Below are positions 1 through 13,186 of a DNA stretch of 64,000 nt, one piece after another; the stretch's first letter is position 1, and each line of letters starts with the position of its first letter. The notes under the pieces were generated by a model. The model saw only the letters and a program-made list of their open reading frames with translations. It was not told where the DNA came from and ran no database searches. Source of the DNA: Clavaria fumosa (taxonomy: Eukaryota; Basidiomycota; Agaricomycetes; Agaricales; Clavariaceae); NCBI GenBank assembly GCA_951802425.1, contig OX637801.1:3348001-3412000 (forward strand). The letters run 5' to 3'. Both the position numbers and the translations under genes were made by a program.

Positions 1-279
1 TGACTGAAACCCCTCTTAAACTGTCTTAAACAGCAGATTATGTAAGGATGTCAGGGACTTATGTAATCAGTCATGGTCTCAAAATCCCTAAATTCAACCC
101 AGAAGCCAAGTCTGCTTCCAGTGGTCTTTCTAAACCTCAGATCTTCATTCAAGGGGATGGATGCATTCCATGTTAGCTTTTGAGCATTCAAAACAGTTCA
201 GATCTCTTTCATTCAAGTGCACAGAATCAGTGTTGTGCTCTTCCAAAGTTAAATAAGAAATTGGTGAGGATAAAGGCAT

Positions 280-2678
280 CTATGATCTCCACACCACACC
301 TGGATCCAACTCGAGCACAAACTGGGCAGTCTTCGAGTCCCAATGCAAATCTTCAACCTTCTCTTTGAATGGCTGTTTCGAGAAAGATGCTCCCATGGGT
401 GAAGGAATGACAAAAAGAATGATCCACTTCATTGCAATGGATGGTCGAAGAGCATTGAGCTCAGAAACCTTGGGCTTGAGTGATTTTTGCAACTGTCGAA
501 GACCTTTGAGGCTCAGAGGATGGCGATCTGCATCTGTGATTTGGATACCAATGAGCGGCTGGAAGCCTGGGCCAAGTACACCGTGCTGGTAGAGGAAAGA
601 ATCGAAGGTTGCAAAGGTACGGAACAATGGCTGGAAGTAACAAGTCTTTTGTCCCTCTATGGATGAAGCCAATTGACCTTCGAAAATTTGGCCTGGGCTA
701 AAATTTTGGAAGGAGGTACTCGACGAGAGCTCGATATCAAAGGAAGTGGAACGGTCAATGAGAGAATACATTTGAAAGTGCACAGGATCGGCGATTGAGC
801 GGAAGAATTTGTGAACTTGACGCTCCCATAGTTTTCCGCGGAACGAGGCAGCATCATTGACTCCTTGAATCTGCTTGTAGAATTTGTGAGCGGCATGGAT
901 ATCAACTTTCTCCAGCTGCTCCACAATCTGATCGAAAACCCACTGTGACACTGGTCGAACCATGCAGAGCGTATAACTCCTACTATAAGGATCAGGGTAG
1001 ATCTCGAATGCACGATTCGGTACAGGTTGATCGCCATGCACATTGCTTATGGCAGCCTTCATGTCGACACTGGATCCAAGGATCGCATCGGCGACCTCAG
1101 ACTTTGCCTCTCTAAGTCCTTCAGGGGACATCGCTGCCGCAAAACATCGACGAGGTACGAGGCCACAAATAGCGATGGCGTCCTGGAGAGCCTCAAAACC
1201 GATGTCGTATTTGAGCATAAACAGCCTGTGCGAAGGGACTTAGGTAGATGAAGTTAATCGAGTGAGATACACGAACGCTGTGACAACAAACTCATCCCAT
1301 GACCAACCCTCCATGACAAGTGTTTTTCCAGTGTATGGACACCATTGAGTGAGCCATTTTCGATCGGCTCTGTTCCTCGGAGACGACGTTAACAATATTC
1401 GAAGGTTGGGCTCGAAGAGATTGCTGTTAGGTGTGCAGAAACTACCATCTGCATCAACCAGGGCAAGAACATCATCTCCCTGGACATCCACCCTTCCCAA
1501 CATGCGGGTAACCCGATCTGTCAGGCGGAAGAGGGATGACTCCGTATCCTGAAATACAGTGGGCTCAGCCTGAATGAGGCGTATGATGAGGTAGTAATAC
1601 AAAAAACACGTCTTGCCTTTGAGAGACGCTCAATTGATTGGAACTGTGAATGGAGGGAGGTAGTATTGCTCACCGATTCCTGGTTGGCCTGTAATGATGG
1701 TACTTCCGTCAAGACCCTCGGCATTCTCGACGCACATCATAGTACGCCACTCGTCTCGGATAAGCATCATCATCGGCATGCGTGGGTTTATAGAATCCAT
1801 CTCCAGGACTGTCAGATCCATATACTTTATCGGGTAAGGAAAAATCACGTCAGTGCCCTCTGAAAGTTTCGTCGCATCAGCGAGGATGTCCTCAGATATA
1901 TTGGGGTGTGCAGCGACATAGTCGGCGACCGAGGGTGCAGAATTATCAAGGTCTTCCTCAAAATCAACACCGGCGATGGGCGAAACAATGTCTTCAGGCG
2001 CGAGAGGACTGCTCCTCGTGCGGAGGAAGTCTGACTTGATAGAGAGGACCTTCGTCAGAGATGCGCGAGACGGGTTGGCTTGTTTAAGATCTGCTTGAAG
2101 TTGGATGAAGTCGGCTGTGGTCAAAGTTGCAGTACGGAAAATGTCGCCAAATAAGTCAATCCTTCCCCACAGCTTCCGATGAAGTTCAAGGAGCCAAACG
2201 GCCGTAGCGCCTGCATTCTAATGTCGTACTGGTGAGCGAGCAAAACCCTGATTTTCTGGCAAAGAAGGAAAGTACCTCCTGCTCGATCCTGTCCTTGTTC
2301 TCATTGTCCCTTGCGCTGATGGACTTCGCCTTGCCCTTCCCTTTTGCATCCGCTTTCCTTTCCTTCGCCTTGGATTTTCCAGTCGCTTCTGTTTCGGCCT
2401 TTTTTACCCTGACTTTCTCGCCAACGCTCGCCGCAGGTTTCGTGCTCGCTTTAGTAACAGGGTTCGCAGCCTGGCCAGAACCAGCGACGTCGACAGCTTC
2501 AGACCTGGTCCGCTTACCCCTTCGGAGCCCGGCTCCCTCCTGAGTAATGTAAATCATACGCTTTGGAACAGATGCGAGGAAAGAGCACTTCGATGGCAGA
2601 CCCAGCTCCTACTCTGGCCACAGTTGACGTTATCGGTCCTGGACGTTCTTCTGTTGGAATTTTTCGCTTGGGAGGCAT
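280..2678 (-). CDS. Crinkler/RHS-like P-loop protein with C-terminal nuclease-like domain
   Basis: A multi-exon gene starting at the ATG at 2678 (MPPKRK) and ending near 280. The N-terminal part is Lys/Ala-rich and looks nuclear-targeting. A conserved segment follows (LLELHRKLWGRIDLFGDIF), then a P-loop. The Walker A motif GQPGIGKT is assembled only after removal of a 57-nt intron (1617-1673) that splits its last Gly codon; read through, the motif looks broken. The next part continues into FLYYYLIIRL and a Trp-rich segment, then after a short intron (near 1213-1258) a C-terminal domain of about 310 residues with an FDSFLY...IGIQIT pattern reminiscent of PD-(D/E)XK nucleases. Agaricomycetes carry many such CRN/RHS-type proteins. 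What this one does is unknown; proposed roles include secreted effectors or intragenomic conflict proteins. The splice phases I checked agree, so the gene appears intact. Confidence 0.68.
1617..1673 (-). other. Intron splitting a Walker A codon
   Basis: Donor GTGAGC at 1673 and acceptor AG at 1617. Joining the flanks gives G + GC = Gly, followed by Lys-Thr, completing GxxGxGKT. The splice is therefore strongly supported by the motif it restores. Confidence 0.85.
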
Positions 2679-3046
2679 GATTGAGGGCAATGACCTTCGG
2701 GCGGCGGCGGCCCGGGTGACGTTGAGTTCTCGATGGCGCGACAAACACAGTCAACGTGACCCCATGACGATTTGGGAGGCCTTGGCTCACGCTCACACTG
2801 CTCGTGGCTTTGCAACACAATTCCATGTTGGCCAAGACTATGTTTCATCTTGGCCAGGATGATGTTCAAGTCATATCTTGGCCAAAAACAATTACAAGCA
2901 TACATATATTTAATATATATAATATTACGAAATCAGGACATGCTCTAACATTCTTCCTCCTCGTCCCTCCTCCGTCTTGCCCTCATCCCCTCCCATCCAT
3001 CTAAACCTTCCTCTCAACCCTCCCATTCTTCAGCCAGCTCCCTTTC

Positions 3047-3868
3047 ATGGCGAGCGTGCTCGAATCATCTAACTCGCAGTATGTGCTCAATGTTCCCCTG
3101 CTAATTCGGTAACTCAAAGCTTGTCAGGTTACACAGCGGTTCGGACAGTATCGCCGACGAACACCCTAAACGCGCCCTCAAGTACGAGTATGATATCAGA
3201 GCTATCGAGGTCAGCCTCCATGCACTGCTTTGGTTCACCATCAATTGTCACTAACACCTTGTGAAAGAGCAAACTTGCCGAGAATCTCTCCAATTTCCGT
3301 GCTATTGAATCCCTCCTACAGGAAGCCTTTGTTGCTCTCCAGGTGCGCATTTTTAGCTCTTTGTCTGTCAACCTTCCAATTGACCCATTGACTGAAGCGC
3401 ACCTCACAACGGACTGATCGCGCGCTCACGACTTATATTCCTCACATAGACTCTGCGCTTGAAGAGTCGCTTGGCGCGCTGCATGAGCTCGCAGAGGCGT
3501 TGCCGAGTATCCAGAACCAAGTCCGGGACATCAGAGGCGCGTACGACTCGGGCCGAGACAAAGTAATGATCCTTCTTTCAATCCCCGCGGATTTGGAACG
3601 CTCAGACACCCCGTCCCTCGTTCTCGTTCCCACACAGGCACATGCGCTAGTACACTCTCTGCAGTACCTCAACACGCCGCTCCCACTGCGCCTGCTCCAG
3701 ATCATCTTCGCGTCTTCGGCGCCAGTCGCCACGCGGACCAAAGTGCTTGTCCGGCTGTGGTTCGCGGTGATGATTGTTCTGTGCGCCGTTCTGATGCTTG
3801 TTGGCGTGCGTAGTGCGGTCCGTGTATACAGGGTACGGTTAGTTTGGGGTGAAAGACTAATAGATTAG
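3047..3868 (+). CDS. Small coiled-coil protein with C-terminal membrane anchor
   Basis: Predicted from the ATG at 3047 (MASVLESSNSQ), with about four short introns. Exons read LHSGSDSIADEHPKRALKYE..., SKLAENLSNFRAIESLLQEAFVALQ, then DSALEESLGALHELAEALPSIQNQVRDIRGAYDSGRDK and AHALVHSLQYLNTP.... The central part has heptad-like Leu/Ile spacing typical of coiled coils. Near the end there is one hydrophobic stretch (LWFAVMIVLCAVLMLVGV) followed by basic residues, which suggests a tail-anchored membrane protein. I recognise no named family; a SNARE-like or organelle-tethering role is conceivable but unsupported. The neighbouring gene is divergent, with start codons about 370 bp apart. Confidence 0.5.
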
Positions 3869-4309
3869 AAATTGCCTTTGCGAATCTATTATGTACCGCC
3901 TTTCTTGATCTGGCATACCATTATGGGGCTCTCCGCTCCCCTACATCGCATTCACACTCTACATCATGTAATGTTATTTGCTGTAATTGCAATTTGAATT
4001 GCTACTATACGTAATGTAATTTCTCCAAACATATCTTGACAGTGCCAGAATGTCAGGTTTTCTAGCAAAGAATAATGACACAAATCTGGAATGTCGTGCG
4101 GTATAGACAGCCCTAAGAAAGCCCATCCAAAACAGAGCGTTGGTATCAAATTTCTTTTCCTTCCTCTGTTGATTCCTACCTGGAGTCATTTTTACTGTAG
4201 ACCGAACTCTGTCTATGCTACGGTATGCAAGAAAGTCCTGTCCGTCATCTCCATCCCTTAGCGTGTCTTCACAGGAAAGTTGCGCGTCACGGAAGAATCA
4301 AGGCCAGAT
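3869..4309. other. Intergenic stretch, nothing recognised
   Basis: About 440 bp between the 3' ends of two convergent genes. It is moderately AT-rich. No ORF, repeat or RNA gene is evident. Confidence 0.5.
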
Positions 4310-5898
4310 TCATCCCATATACGGTGGCGGCGATAATGTCGTATCTTCCCCTGCAATATCCGGGGATGCTGGTGGTATCTGAGTGAGCAGATTGTTAACT
4401 GAGGCGATGACTTGTCTGTCTCGCGGGCTCAGACGCGAGATAACCCCCAAAATGGTCAAAATATCAGGGGCACCCTCTTGAGTCTCACTCGTCGAGGGCT
4501 GCTGGTACACGCCCTGTAACGTCTCTGGTGCGGCATTGTTGGAGGTATTCGAGGACCGGCTGAATGACGGCTGCTGGCCGGCGGTCGACGAAGCGGGAGA
4601 TGTCAAACTTGGCGCTGATTTAGAGTGGGAAGCCAGGCGTCCGCTATCCGGAGGTTCATGTAGCTGTTGTGATGGAAGAATCGGGTCTGCGCCCAAGCGC
4701 TTGCTGGCCCTGGCTGGAGGCGATCTCTGGCCTAGAAGGGCAGACAAAGGGACGTGTTATGACACTCATAAAGTTATAACGGTTGGGAAGGACGAGAACA
4801 CTCTACCTAATAGGGGTATGGCAGGATTGTTTGTCACCCGAACAACTGTGGCACTACTGTCAGACGTAGGCTCATTCCCTGACGAGCGCACCGTTTTGAT
4901 TGACGTAAGAGGAGGGCACTTGGGCAAGGGGAGATATGACGAACGTACCAGAAGCCAGGAATGGCGATATGAGCCCCGGCTCATCTGTTGCCCATCTTGC
5001 GGCCTGGGGGTCAATGGTAGAAGGTGCTCCTGCAAGCGCAGAACTTCTGCGCCTTCGCCAGAACACGAATATGAGAGCGATAAGCAGAAAGAAGGCCACA
5101 CCGCTGACAACACCGGCGGCAATTAAGGAACTCTGTGATTTGGGAGGGGGTGTTGGGGAAGAGGACGCTGCTGGCGAGTTCGATCGCGAACTCGTAAGTG
5201 TTGGGGAGGACGGTGGCGAGCTCGTAAGTGTTGGGGAGGACGACGGAGACGTTGGCGTGACGGCCAGATTTGGGCTTTTGAATTGATTAGTATGCAGTGT
5301 GGATCAAGGAATGAGTCGCACTTGACAGTAATGGTCGCGAAAATGCCTGTAGGAAAGCTGGTGGTGTTATAGTTGCTGATAATGGTTAAGTACTGTAGGA
5401 CGCACAACAAATAGTAACGTAGACGTACAGGGTAGTTCTGGGCAGAGAAGTTGAAGTAGAAGCGGTTCGAGTATAGGATGCAAATACAGTCGATGGGTAT
5501 TCCAGAAAGGAATAGGCCGTTGTAATATCCCCCAAGCATGCCGACGACGTCCCAGGTTGGACGATATTTGTCAATGGAAAGCCGAAGAAGAACGCTATAC
5601 CGGCGGGAATGTTGCAAATCCACTCCAGGTAACCGATTCCGACTGGGACATCGATGGAGAAAAGAATTCGATAATGAGGTGTTGTCGTCGATGCGTCATA
5701 AAAATTCCAATGAATTTCACTTGTCGCGTTGTACCAGATGTAATATGGTTCGCATTGCGTGGCTAAGAATGGAAAGACGAAGTGACCAACGCCGTCATAG
5801 GTCCATAGCCAACCTGTCGTTGGTGGTTCCGATGGCCTCGCAACCGCGGCCAGAATCGCAATAGCAAAGGTCGCCAGACCGACACATTGTGAGCGCAT
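4310..5898 (-). CDS. Type I single-pass membrane protein with Ser/Thr-rich stalk and PPPY tail
   Basis: The start is the ATG at 5898, giving a signal peptide (MRSQCVGLATFAIAILAAVA). An extracellular region with several Asn-X-Ser/Thr sites follows. The stalk is Ser/Thr/Pro-rich and contains a nearly exact duplication of about nine codons (SPTLTSS). The transmembrane helix is LIAAGVVSGVAFFLLIALIFVF with a stop-transfer RRRR. The tail is cytosolic and low-complexity, and ends in a PPPY motif a few residues before the stop, a typical WW-domain ligand of Rsp5-type ubiquitin ligases. Introns I could phase lie near 5279-5322 (branch site TACTAAT), in the juxtamembrane exon, and before the QRSPPARAS exon. 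One intron near 5600 in the ectodomain is not resolved. The architecture is common in basidiomycetes; ligand and function are unknown. Confidence 0.62.
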
Positions 5899-6672
5899 TG
5901 TCGTGACTGTCAGGAGATAAGAACACCCCCCTGCAAAGCAACCGCAGGGGCAAGTCGAATTAGGCAAATTTTCATAAATCTTAATGAGTGTGAATGTCGT
6001 AAATAGGCGCTTGAATGAATTGCATGCATCAAATTGATGATCAATTCCTTTCTTGGATCATTGTATACCGCAACATGACGCTGAGGGTATTGTTAGATGT
6101 AGGTAGCGATGAGCATGGAGGCGTGGAATAATATGTACTGCAATTGAAATGTGTTGGGTGAGATACCAAGTCTGAAAGGGCTCTCCAGGTTTGAACGTTC
6201 AATGCGTCTGCGGCACTCCGGTACCATGTGGAAGACGGAGGCGATAAGGTAAGACCCGAATATCGTGTGTCAGGCACATAACCTCAACCGCGCGTCTTTG
6301 CCTTGGAGACACATGTGTGTGCTGATTAATGCCTACAATACATGTACCCACAACCACAACCCTCTCCGTCATGCACTGAATCAAAAAATAATATACTGAT
6401 CACTGATCGACAAACCTCCAATCACGTGAGTTTACCCTTTTAAATCAGCATTAAGACAAAGACGCGATTGTACGTACGTAGGGTTGTGAATAAGGTGGGA
6501 TTGAAGTTTTATATGTATTTACTGTGGTTATGATTTAACATCCGGGAGAATACTGACAAGTCTCATAAATCGATTGGATAATTTGTGATGTGATGACTTT
6601 CATACCTGGGATACATCATTATCTAATAATTACAACACCTGCCTTCTTCAACCGACGGAACGTTTTTGTTCA
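5899..6672. other. Intergenic region between a membrane-protein gene and dnm1
   Basis: About 770 bp holding the promoter side of the membrane-protein gene (upstream of 5898) and the 3' flank of dnm1. A 78-codon ORF at 6041-6277 (-) has no recognisable features and I do not call it. Confidence 0.5.
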
Positions 6673-9578
6673 TCAAAAAGGCCTGATGCTGATGTCTGAT
6701 AAGGTCTTAAATGCCTCTTTATAGGCATCTAACAATGCCTTTACTCGCGCTCTCTCCGCTATTAGAGTCTCATCTTCGTTGAGGAGATTCGAGAAAAGAT
6801 CTGGCTTGTAAAGTGCTGCCACCAACCGATTTTGCACATGTTGAGACGTGAAGTTGACCAGAAAATGCATAACGGCTTTGGGTATCAAGTCCTGTATGCT
6901 TTGCCGGACGATGGAGAAATACGAGGAAATGAGCGAGCGGATAAGACTTGTCTCCATTTCGTCCCGGTGCGAAGGCCGCGGACTACCCGAAGGAATCTGG
7001 GCGGGAAGACAGTGGGTCACCCTGGTGAGAACAGCTAGATCAGATAACTCACAGCATCAATATGTTTACCAAGACTCTTCATATCGTACATTGCATTATT
7101 CGCATCTGATGGTCGTCTCCCAGATAGAAAGCCACTGGACATGGCAATGTGACCACCATCGAGGTCCACTCTAGCAGCATGAAGACCAGAGTCGTCTGAA
7201 TCTCGCGCCATAGCCGTGGCAACTGGGCCCTGTTGGCCGTTTTGGCCGAAAAAATAATTCAAGAAGGTCTCCCTAGCTGTCGGCGGCGACGAACTGCGAG
7301 TAGAACGATACAGCGGAGTTTGATGATCAGGATGACGGGATGGTGGCCTCCCCATTGGGACAGCATGCTGTGATCGGTCGTGTAATGTAGAAGAGACAGA
7401 GCGACCGTCACGTTGGGTGATACCATTGGCGATGAGCACAGGCTCAACGCCTGCTGGGACACCAGTTTCTTCCTGTGATGGGCCGCTGGTGACAAGTTCA
7501 GCCGATATGATCTACCAAAGTACAGAGCATCCATAGCATCGTAAGTCATGGGCATGCGCGAGACGCGTTAGACTCACATTCGGAGGCGCCGTTTGCATCT
7601 CCGCAGAGACAGGTCTCGTCATGTGGGAGGCCACACCGTATGCGGAGATAAACGAAGGGTGTTGGGTGTTGATATATGCAGTCTGGATCTCGATTAAGCT
7701 TTGCGCATAGTCAGAGGTGGGCCCCAACCGCTCTCGCAATAAGTCAGATACGACCTCGATCAATCGTGCATGAAGCGTAGGAAAACGTTGGAGCTCCTGC
7801 ACGAAGACGTCAGCTACAGAAATTGTCGAGAGAAAAAACTAACGGTGCCGGCGCAATTGTGACAGATCTTGACAAGTTCTTCATAGACGAGTTCCACACA
7901 TCGCAGACTTGGAGCTTCTAATAGTTTGATCTGGGGTTTTACTAGCAGATCAAATGCCGCCTCTGGGATGAACAGACTTGGTCGCGGACCGGTCGAATTA
8001 CGAATGGCTGTGCGAATATCATGGTTCTCAAGATTCTTCGTGCAATCGATGGAAGCCAAAGCATGTCCAAAAACGTCATTGAATATGTAGTATATGCGAG
8101 CGCCACCCGAGAGCTCTTTTGTCGAAATGTCAAGGTTGGTACCCTCAATAGACGACACAAAATCTCGTGCGAATTGAGTCATGAGTTTAAGGATAAGAGA
8201 GCCTTGCTACAAGTGGGATGGATCAAACGTATGAACGAACCATTGAAATCTCCAAACACACCTGATTTTTATCACCATAAATTGCGGACTCGCCGAAGGA
8301 ACCGAGTTCTTGCTGTGTCTGGCCTATTAAAGTGTTGAGGCGTGCTTTCATATCTGGAAGCTTATCCCGAACATGATTGAGTAACACCTGTACAATATAT
8401 AGATCATGTCAGCATAGGATTACGGAGAGGTTGAACTCCGTATACGGACCGAGTTCAGCGTCCTTGCCAGGTACTTGGTACCATTCTTGTGAGCAATATG
8501 CTTATATGCCGGATGGTTGCTGAAAAACTCGACCTCGCTCTCTAAAGCATCAGCTAAACATTTTTCGGCATTGATATCGGCTTGACTTCGGTTGACAACA
8601 CCGATGAATCCGAGTTTCAAAGGATAGACACGACCAATGAGTATGTCGAGCGCATTCGTTCCCGCGTCCATTAGATCAAGTTTGGTAAGTACCCCGATGG
8701 TACGGCGACCGTGAGGATCCACAGAACGGGCTAATTTAAGGGAATCAGAGTTGGCCAAATCGACGTTAGCAGCAGACACTGCCAAGATAATGCTGCAAGC
8801 GTGTGAGGTTCGGTTTCCTGAAGGCATATGGAAATTATCTTCACCAATTAGGTTTGCTGATATGATCGAGAACCAAGCTACGAATTTGGCGCTCAATGTC
8901 GCTAGGTTGGTCACCGACTGGAATCTATTCATCGCTACGGCTTTAGGAAGATAATTATCATAAAACAGAACCGACCTTGGTCAATCCTGGCAGATCCACT
9001 AACGTCAAATCCAACACATGCGGACTGTATATTCTCAAAGATATAGGAAGCTTGCTGACACCCTTATTCTGGCCGGCGACTCTGTACGTCTCCTGTTCAA
9101 TCTCCTTACGTATCTCGTTGAAGTCGGTGAATCGTTTCTCGACATGAAGAAATTGCCCCCATTCTGTCGAACTGCTCCCTGTTTGTTCCGTGGAGTTCTG
9201 GTCTGGAATACGGGTGTGGATCAATTGCAGGACCAGAGGACGGCGAGTGACAATGCCTTGGCCTCGCGGGAGGAAGTCGCGGCCAACAATACTGAATGGA
9301 CGTCAGAAATGGTCTACAGAGGTATCAAGACCTGCCCACGGACGTCTCCAGGACACTCGATTTTCCAGCCGACTGACTGCCAACCTGTATCGCCGTTGAC
9401 TTGATGAAAACGGACGGGGTAAACGAATCACTCACAACAGCTATTTGAGGCATATCCAGCTCTCCGCCTACGAACTCGGTCAGTTTCCTTTGACAAGAAG
9501 TCATAGAATAAAACACCGACCTAGATTGCTGAATGTATCCTGCAGCTTGTTGACGAGTTTTATGAGCTCAGAGTCCAT
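6673..9578 (-). CDS. dnm1: Dynamin-related GTPase, mitochondrial/peroxisomal fission (Dnm1/Drp1 type)
   Basis: The start is the ATG at 9578 ([20 protein letters not shown]). Exons then give the P-loop ([15 protein letters not shown]), an [10 protein letters not shown] segment across an intron near 9310-9350, the DLPG switch ([11 protein letters not shown]), and the TKLD base-specificity motif ([10 protein letters not shown]). The middle/stalk region includes [17 protein letters not shown] and [13 protein letters not shown]. The Dnm1-type segment [23 protein letters not shown] follows, then a Ser-rich variable insert, and a C-terminal GTPase effector domain ([22 protein letters not shown]) ending at 6673. 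The stalk resembles Dnm1/Drp1 more than Vps1 (for instance [30 protein letters not shown]). Dnm1 assembles as a cytosolic collar on mitochondria and peroxisomes and drives scission. There are at least eight short introns. I saw no disabling change. Confidence 0.88.
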
Positions 9579-9737
9579 GATGAGCTAGCCGTTGCGAATG
9601 AATGAGAAGTGAGAGATACGCAACAAAGTTGCACGTGCGCGATGCACCGACACCAAAAGCGGTCCTGAATTCAGTCTTGTTCTCCGCAACACTGCAACGC
9701 TCGCATATTTGGCCCTTGTGGTTCGCCATTGGAATCC
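9579..9737. promoter_or_regulatory. Bidirectional promoter of dnm1 and the dipeptidyl aminopeptidase gene
   Basis: A 159-bp interval separates two divergent start codons and must hold both promoters. No clear TATA box is visible. The assignment rests on gene arrangement only. Confidence 0.5.
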
Positions 9738-12700
9738 ATGTCTTCATCTGACTATGTTCCGCTTGCTCAAGCATTACCCTCTGGTGATCTTGAACGTTTT
9801 GGTCAACACCTCGAGCCAGCCACTTCCGATGACGAGCATGAGGAGTTGCTGGGTGGTCGCTTGGATACTGAACGCTCCGATGATGCTACCAGTCTCGCCA
9901 AATCTCCTCCCTCTTACTCTCCGTTACGGCTTTTGCTCAAAGTAGTCGTCTCACTCGTAATAGTTGCTGCCATCATCTCCATATATGCTGCTTGGGCCTA
10001 TCGAGGCGGCGTGCATTCAACTTCACAACCTCGAAATCGCATCACCCTTGACCATATCTTCAATGGAACGTTTCAAGTTGATAGCACTAGCATAGCTTGG
10101 GTTCCTGAAGGTACGTGGCGGTGCCTAGTTGATTCTTAAACTTAGACCTGCTAGCGGGCGATGGCGTCTTCAGTATTCGTAAGAATGGATCCATCAAATT
10201 GGTCGACCTCAAGATCAACCAGACGAAAGACTTGGTCCTAGAAAGTGACATCAATGACGAATACGGCCGACCCCTCCTGTGGAAACACTGGACGTTATCA
10301 CCCGATATGAAGTATATCCTTGTGAAGGCTGATCATCACAAGGTCGGTCATTGGTTATCATTGAAGACAAATGATTTACAAACGCCCACCAGCAATGGCG
10401 ACACTCCTCCTTCGGCAATTACTACGTACATAACTTGGCTACGAAACACACTCGTCCCATTATTGCCCCAACGTATCCCCCGACTACCGCATACGCGACA
10501 TGGTCTCCCACGGGCGAAAGCATTGCTTTTGTTCACGCGAACGACCTATACATTTTGCCAAGTGCAGAGTCAGTGCGCTGGAATTTAAAATGTATTCTGC
10601 TTACTCCGTGACTTAGCCCATTGGAAAAGGCAATCAGAATAACGACAACTGGTACTCCGTCCCTCTTCAATGGTGTTCCCGACTGGGTTTACGAGGAGGA
10701 GGTGTTTTCCTCTGACCGTGCATTTTTCTTTTCCCCATCTTCCGAATTCCTTGCTTATCTGACCTTTGACGAAACGGAGGTTGATACGTATACCTTTCCT
10801 ATTTATAATCCCACCGATGACAGTTCCAAGGTCGTACCATATACCCAGGATGTAAAAATGAAGTATCCGAAGCCAGGATACAACAACCCTATTGTCACCG
10901 TCCATGTGTTCGACATTTCCGCGTACCGAGCCGCAACCGCTTCACAGTCTCTTTCACCTCCGGCGCCCGACACCTTTACCCTTGCTCTGGACTGGGAGGA
11001 TAGACTCAACATAACTGACAGCATTATCCAAGAAGTCAAGTGGGTAGGAACGGAATTACTCCTGATGAAGGAAGTTAATAGAAACTCGGACAACGGACAT
11101 GTTATCCTGTTCGACGTGCGAGACTCACAGGATAGGGTGAGAACCAAAGGAAAGGTTGTGAGAAAGCTGGGAAAAGAGGGTGAGGAGGGTGACGCTGGAT
11201 GGATGGATCATGTACGTGGCCCTCTTAAAATTTGACATGATCCTAATCATCTTGCCTCGAACAGTTGCAATCTGTTTACCCCCTTCTTTTTGCGCAACAA
11301 CTGACGGGGAGCCCTGCGTATCTTGACATTGTGCCTTCTCGTGATGGACACAATCACATTGCGTTGTTCAGCCCAGCTTCGGCTTCCGAGCCTATCTGGC
11401 TGACACATGGTGACTGGGAAGTGACTAGTGGAATTTTGGGCGTTGACATCCAGCGAGGATTAATGTGGGTAATTACTTCTTTTTCTGCCATGACACACCG
11501 GTTGCGTTCCCTCGGCGCCTTCTCGCCCACATGACTGTTCTCACTTCGTTGACCGTATAGTTACTTTCAAGCCGCGTATCCGGCATCCACTGAGCGGAAT
11601 ATATACAGCGTCCCTATCCCATTCAACACTACATCCGAAGTTTCCCAGCCAACATCCTTGACGGACTCGACTACACCTTCGTTCTACTCTGCGGAGTTTT
11701 CCCCTCACGCTGGTTTTTATCTTTTACATTATCACGGTCCAAATGTCCCATGGCAAAGGTTGATTATGGTCAATAATTCTGGTATGTTGTACGAATCACC
11801 ACCTCGGCTTCAAGTCAACGATACACGCAGAATTCGAATACGTCGTCATGGATAATGAGTCGTTGAACAGAACACTGATGGCTTTCGACATGCCTACCGT
11901 CCACTATTCCACGATCGACAGTGAAGGATATGGTACTCTTGTCTCGCTTGTTCGGCTCGGGTTTTAGCTGACTGATATTGTAGAACTGAACGTCAAAGAA
12001 ATAAGGCCTCCACGAATGGACACCTCTGGTCGGATCAAATATCCAGTCCTATTCCACGTCTACGGTGGGCCGTCCTCACAGTTGGTCGACGTCACATTCC
12101 GCCATGATTGGCACAGCTATCTTGCAACTGCCTTGGAATACATAATAGTAGTCGCAGACGGCCGCGGGACAGGTTTCAAAGGGCGGAAACTCCGAAACCC
12201 AGTTAAAGGGAATCTCGGCTATTTTGAGACTCAGGATCAGATTCAGGTGGCTAGAATATGGGCCGGAAAACCTTACGTGGATCACAAACGTATCGGGATT
12301 TGGGGATGGGTGTGTGATTTCTATCCTTGCTAGCCCGTCGGCTGAGCCGACTTTAGTCCTACGGCGGCTTCTTGAGTGCGAAGGTTGTAGAGGCAGCAGC
12401 AATGATTCATTCACTAGCCATGGCAGTTGCGGTGAGTCCCTCGCATCTCTATTTGGCCGATGTTGACTGGTGCTTAGCCTGTGACAAGTTGGAAGTTGTA
12501 CGGTGAGGTAATTTCTTGCGGAATTTAATTTGGATACTGAGATTCGTCAAAGATTCAATCTACACGGAGCGGTACATGAATCTCCCGTCTCTTAATCCGA
12601 AGGGATATGTCCATGCTTCAATAACGAACATGACCGGCTTTCATCATGTCGACTTCCTCCTAGCACACGGGAGCGGAGATGATAACGTGCACTTTGCCAA

Positions 12701-12923
12701 CTCTGCTCATCTTCTCGACATGTTCACGGTAGCCAGAGTCAGGAAGTTCAGATTCAGGATGTTCACTGACAGGTGAGGGGGTATTGAATGTCTCCTCCTG
12801 GCCCTTCTAACGTGCCATAGTGATCATGCCGTGAGGCAGAGGGGAGCTTACCGGGAATTGCATGAATGGATGGCGCAGTTCCTGTTCGAAAAATGGGGCA
12901 AAGGCGGGCGGAGAGCCAGTTGA
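9738..12923 (+). CDS. Dipeptidyl aminopeptidase, S9B family (DPP IV / Ste13-like), type II membrane protein
   Basis: The ATG at 9738 (MSSSDYVPLAQ) starts a short cytosolic tail. One signal-anchor helix follows (residues about 68-90, LLLKVVVSLVIVAAIISIYAAWAY), then a lumenal beta-propeller with the DWVYEEE double-Glu motif that grips the substrate N-terminus. The C-terminal alpha/beta-hydrolase fold has YGGPSSQ, ADGRGTGFKG and GWSYGGF. An intron (12310-12356) separates GIWGW from the catalytic Ser codon at 12357. The Asp is in GSGDDNVHF and the His in SDHAVRQRGAY, immediately after another intron. The gene ends at 12923 with about nine introns whose phases agree. The family removes X-Pro or X-Ala dipeptides from N-termini in Golgi/vacuole. 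It is divergent from dnm1: the start codons are 160 bp apart, so the two share a compact bidirectional promoter. Confidence 0.88.
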
Positions 12924-13186
12924 TGACCGTCCTATTAACCTTTTACTGTCCACCAGCATTAATCATTGTATTTCAACTCACTTGATATTGGAGTCTGGAT
13001 CATTCTCCGCACCGCCACGGATGGTCTGGAATGATCTACGGATGTTTATGGAACGACCTAGGCTCTGCCCTTGGCTAGAAATGGCAAGCGGTTCCACCGC
13101 TTTCGAGACCGAATAAAACTACTGAGGGAAGTAGGGAAACTGAATGATGTGCCATCATCCCGCCCTCCTTTTCCTTCTCACACAAA

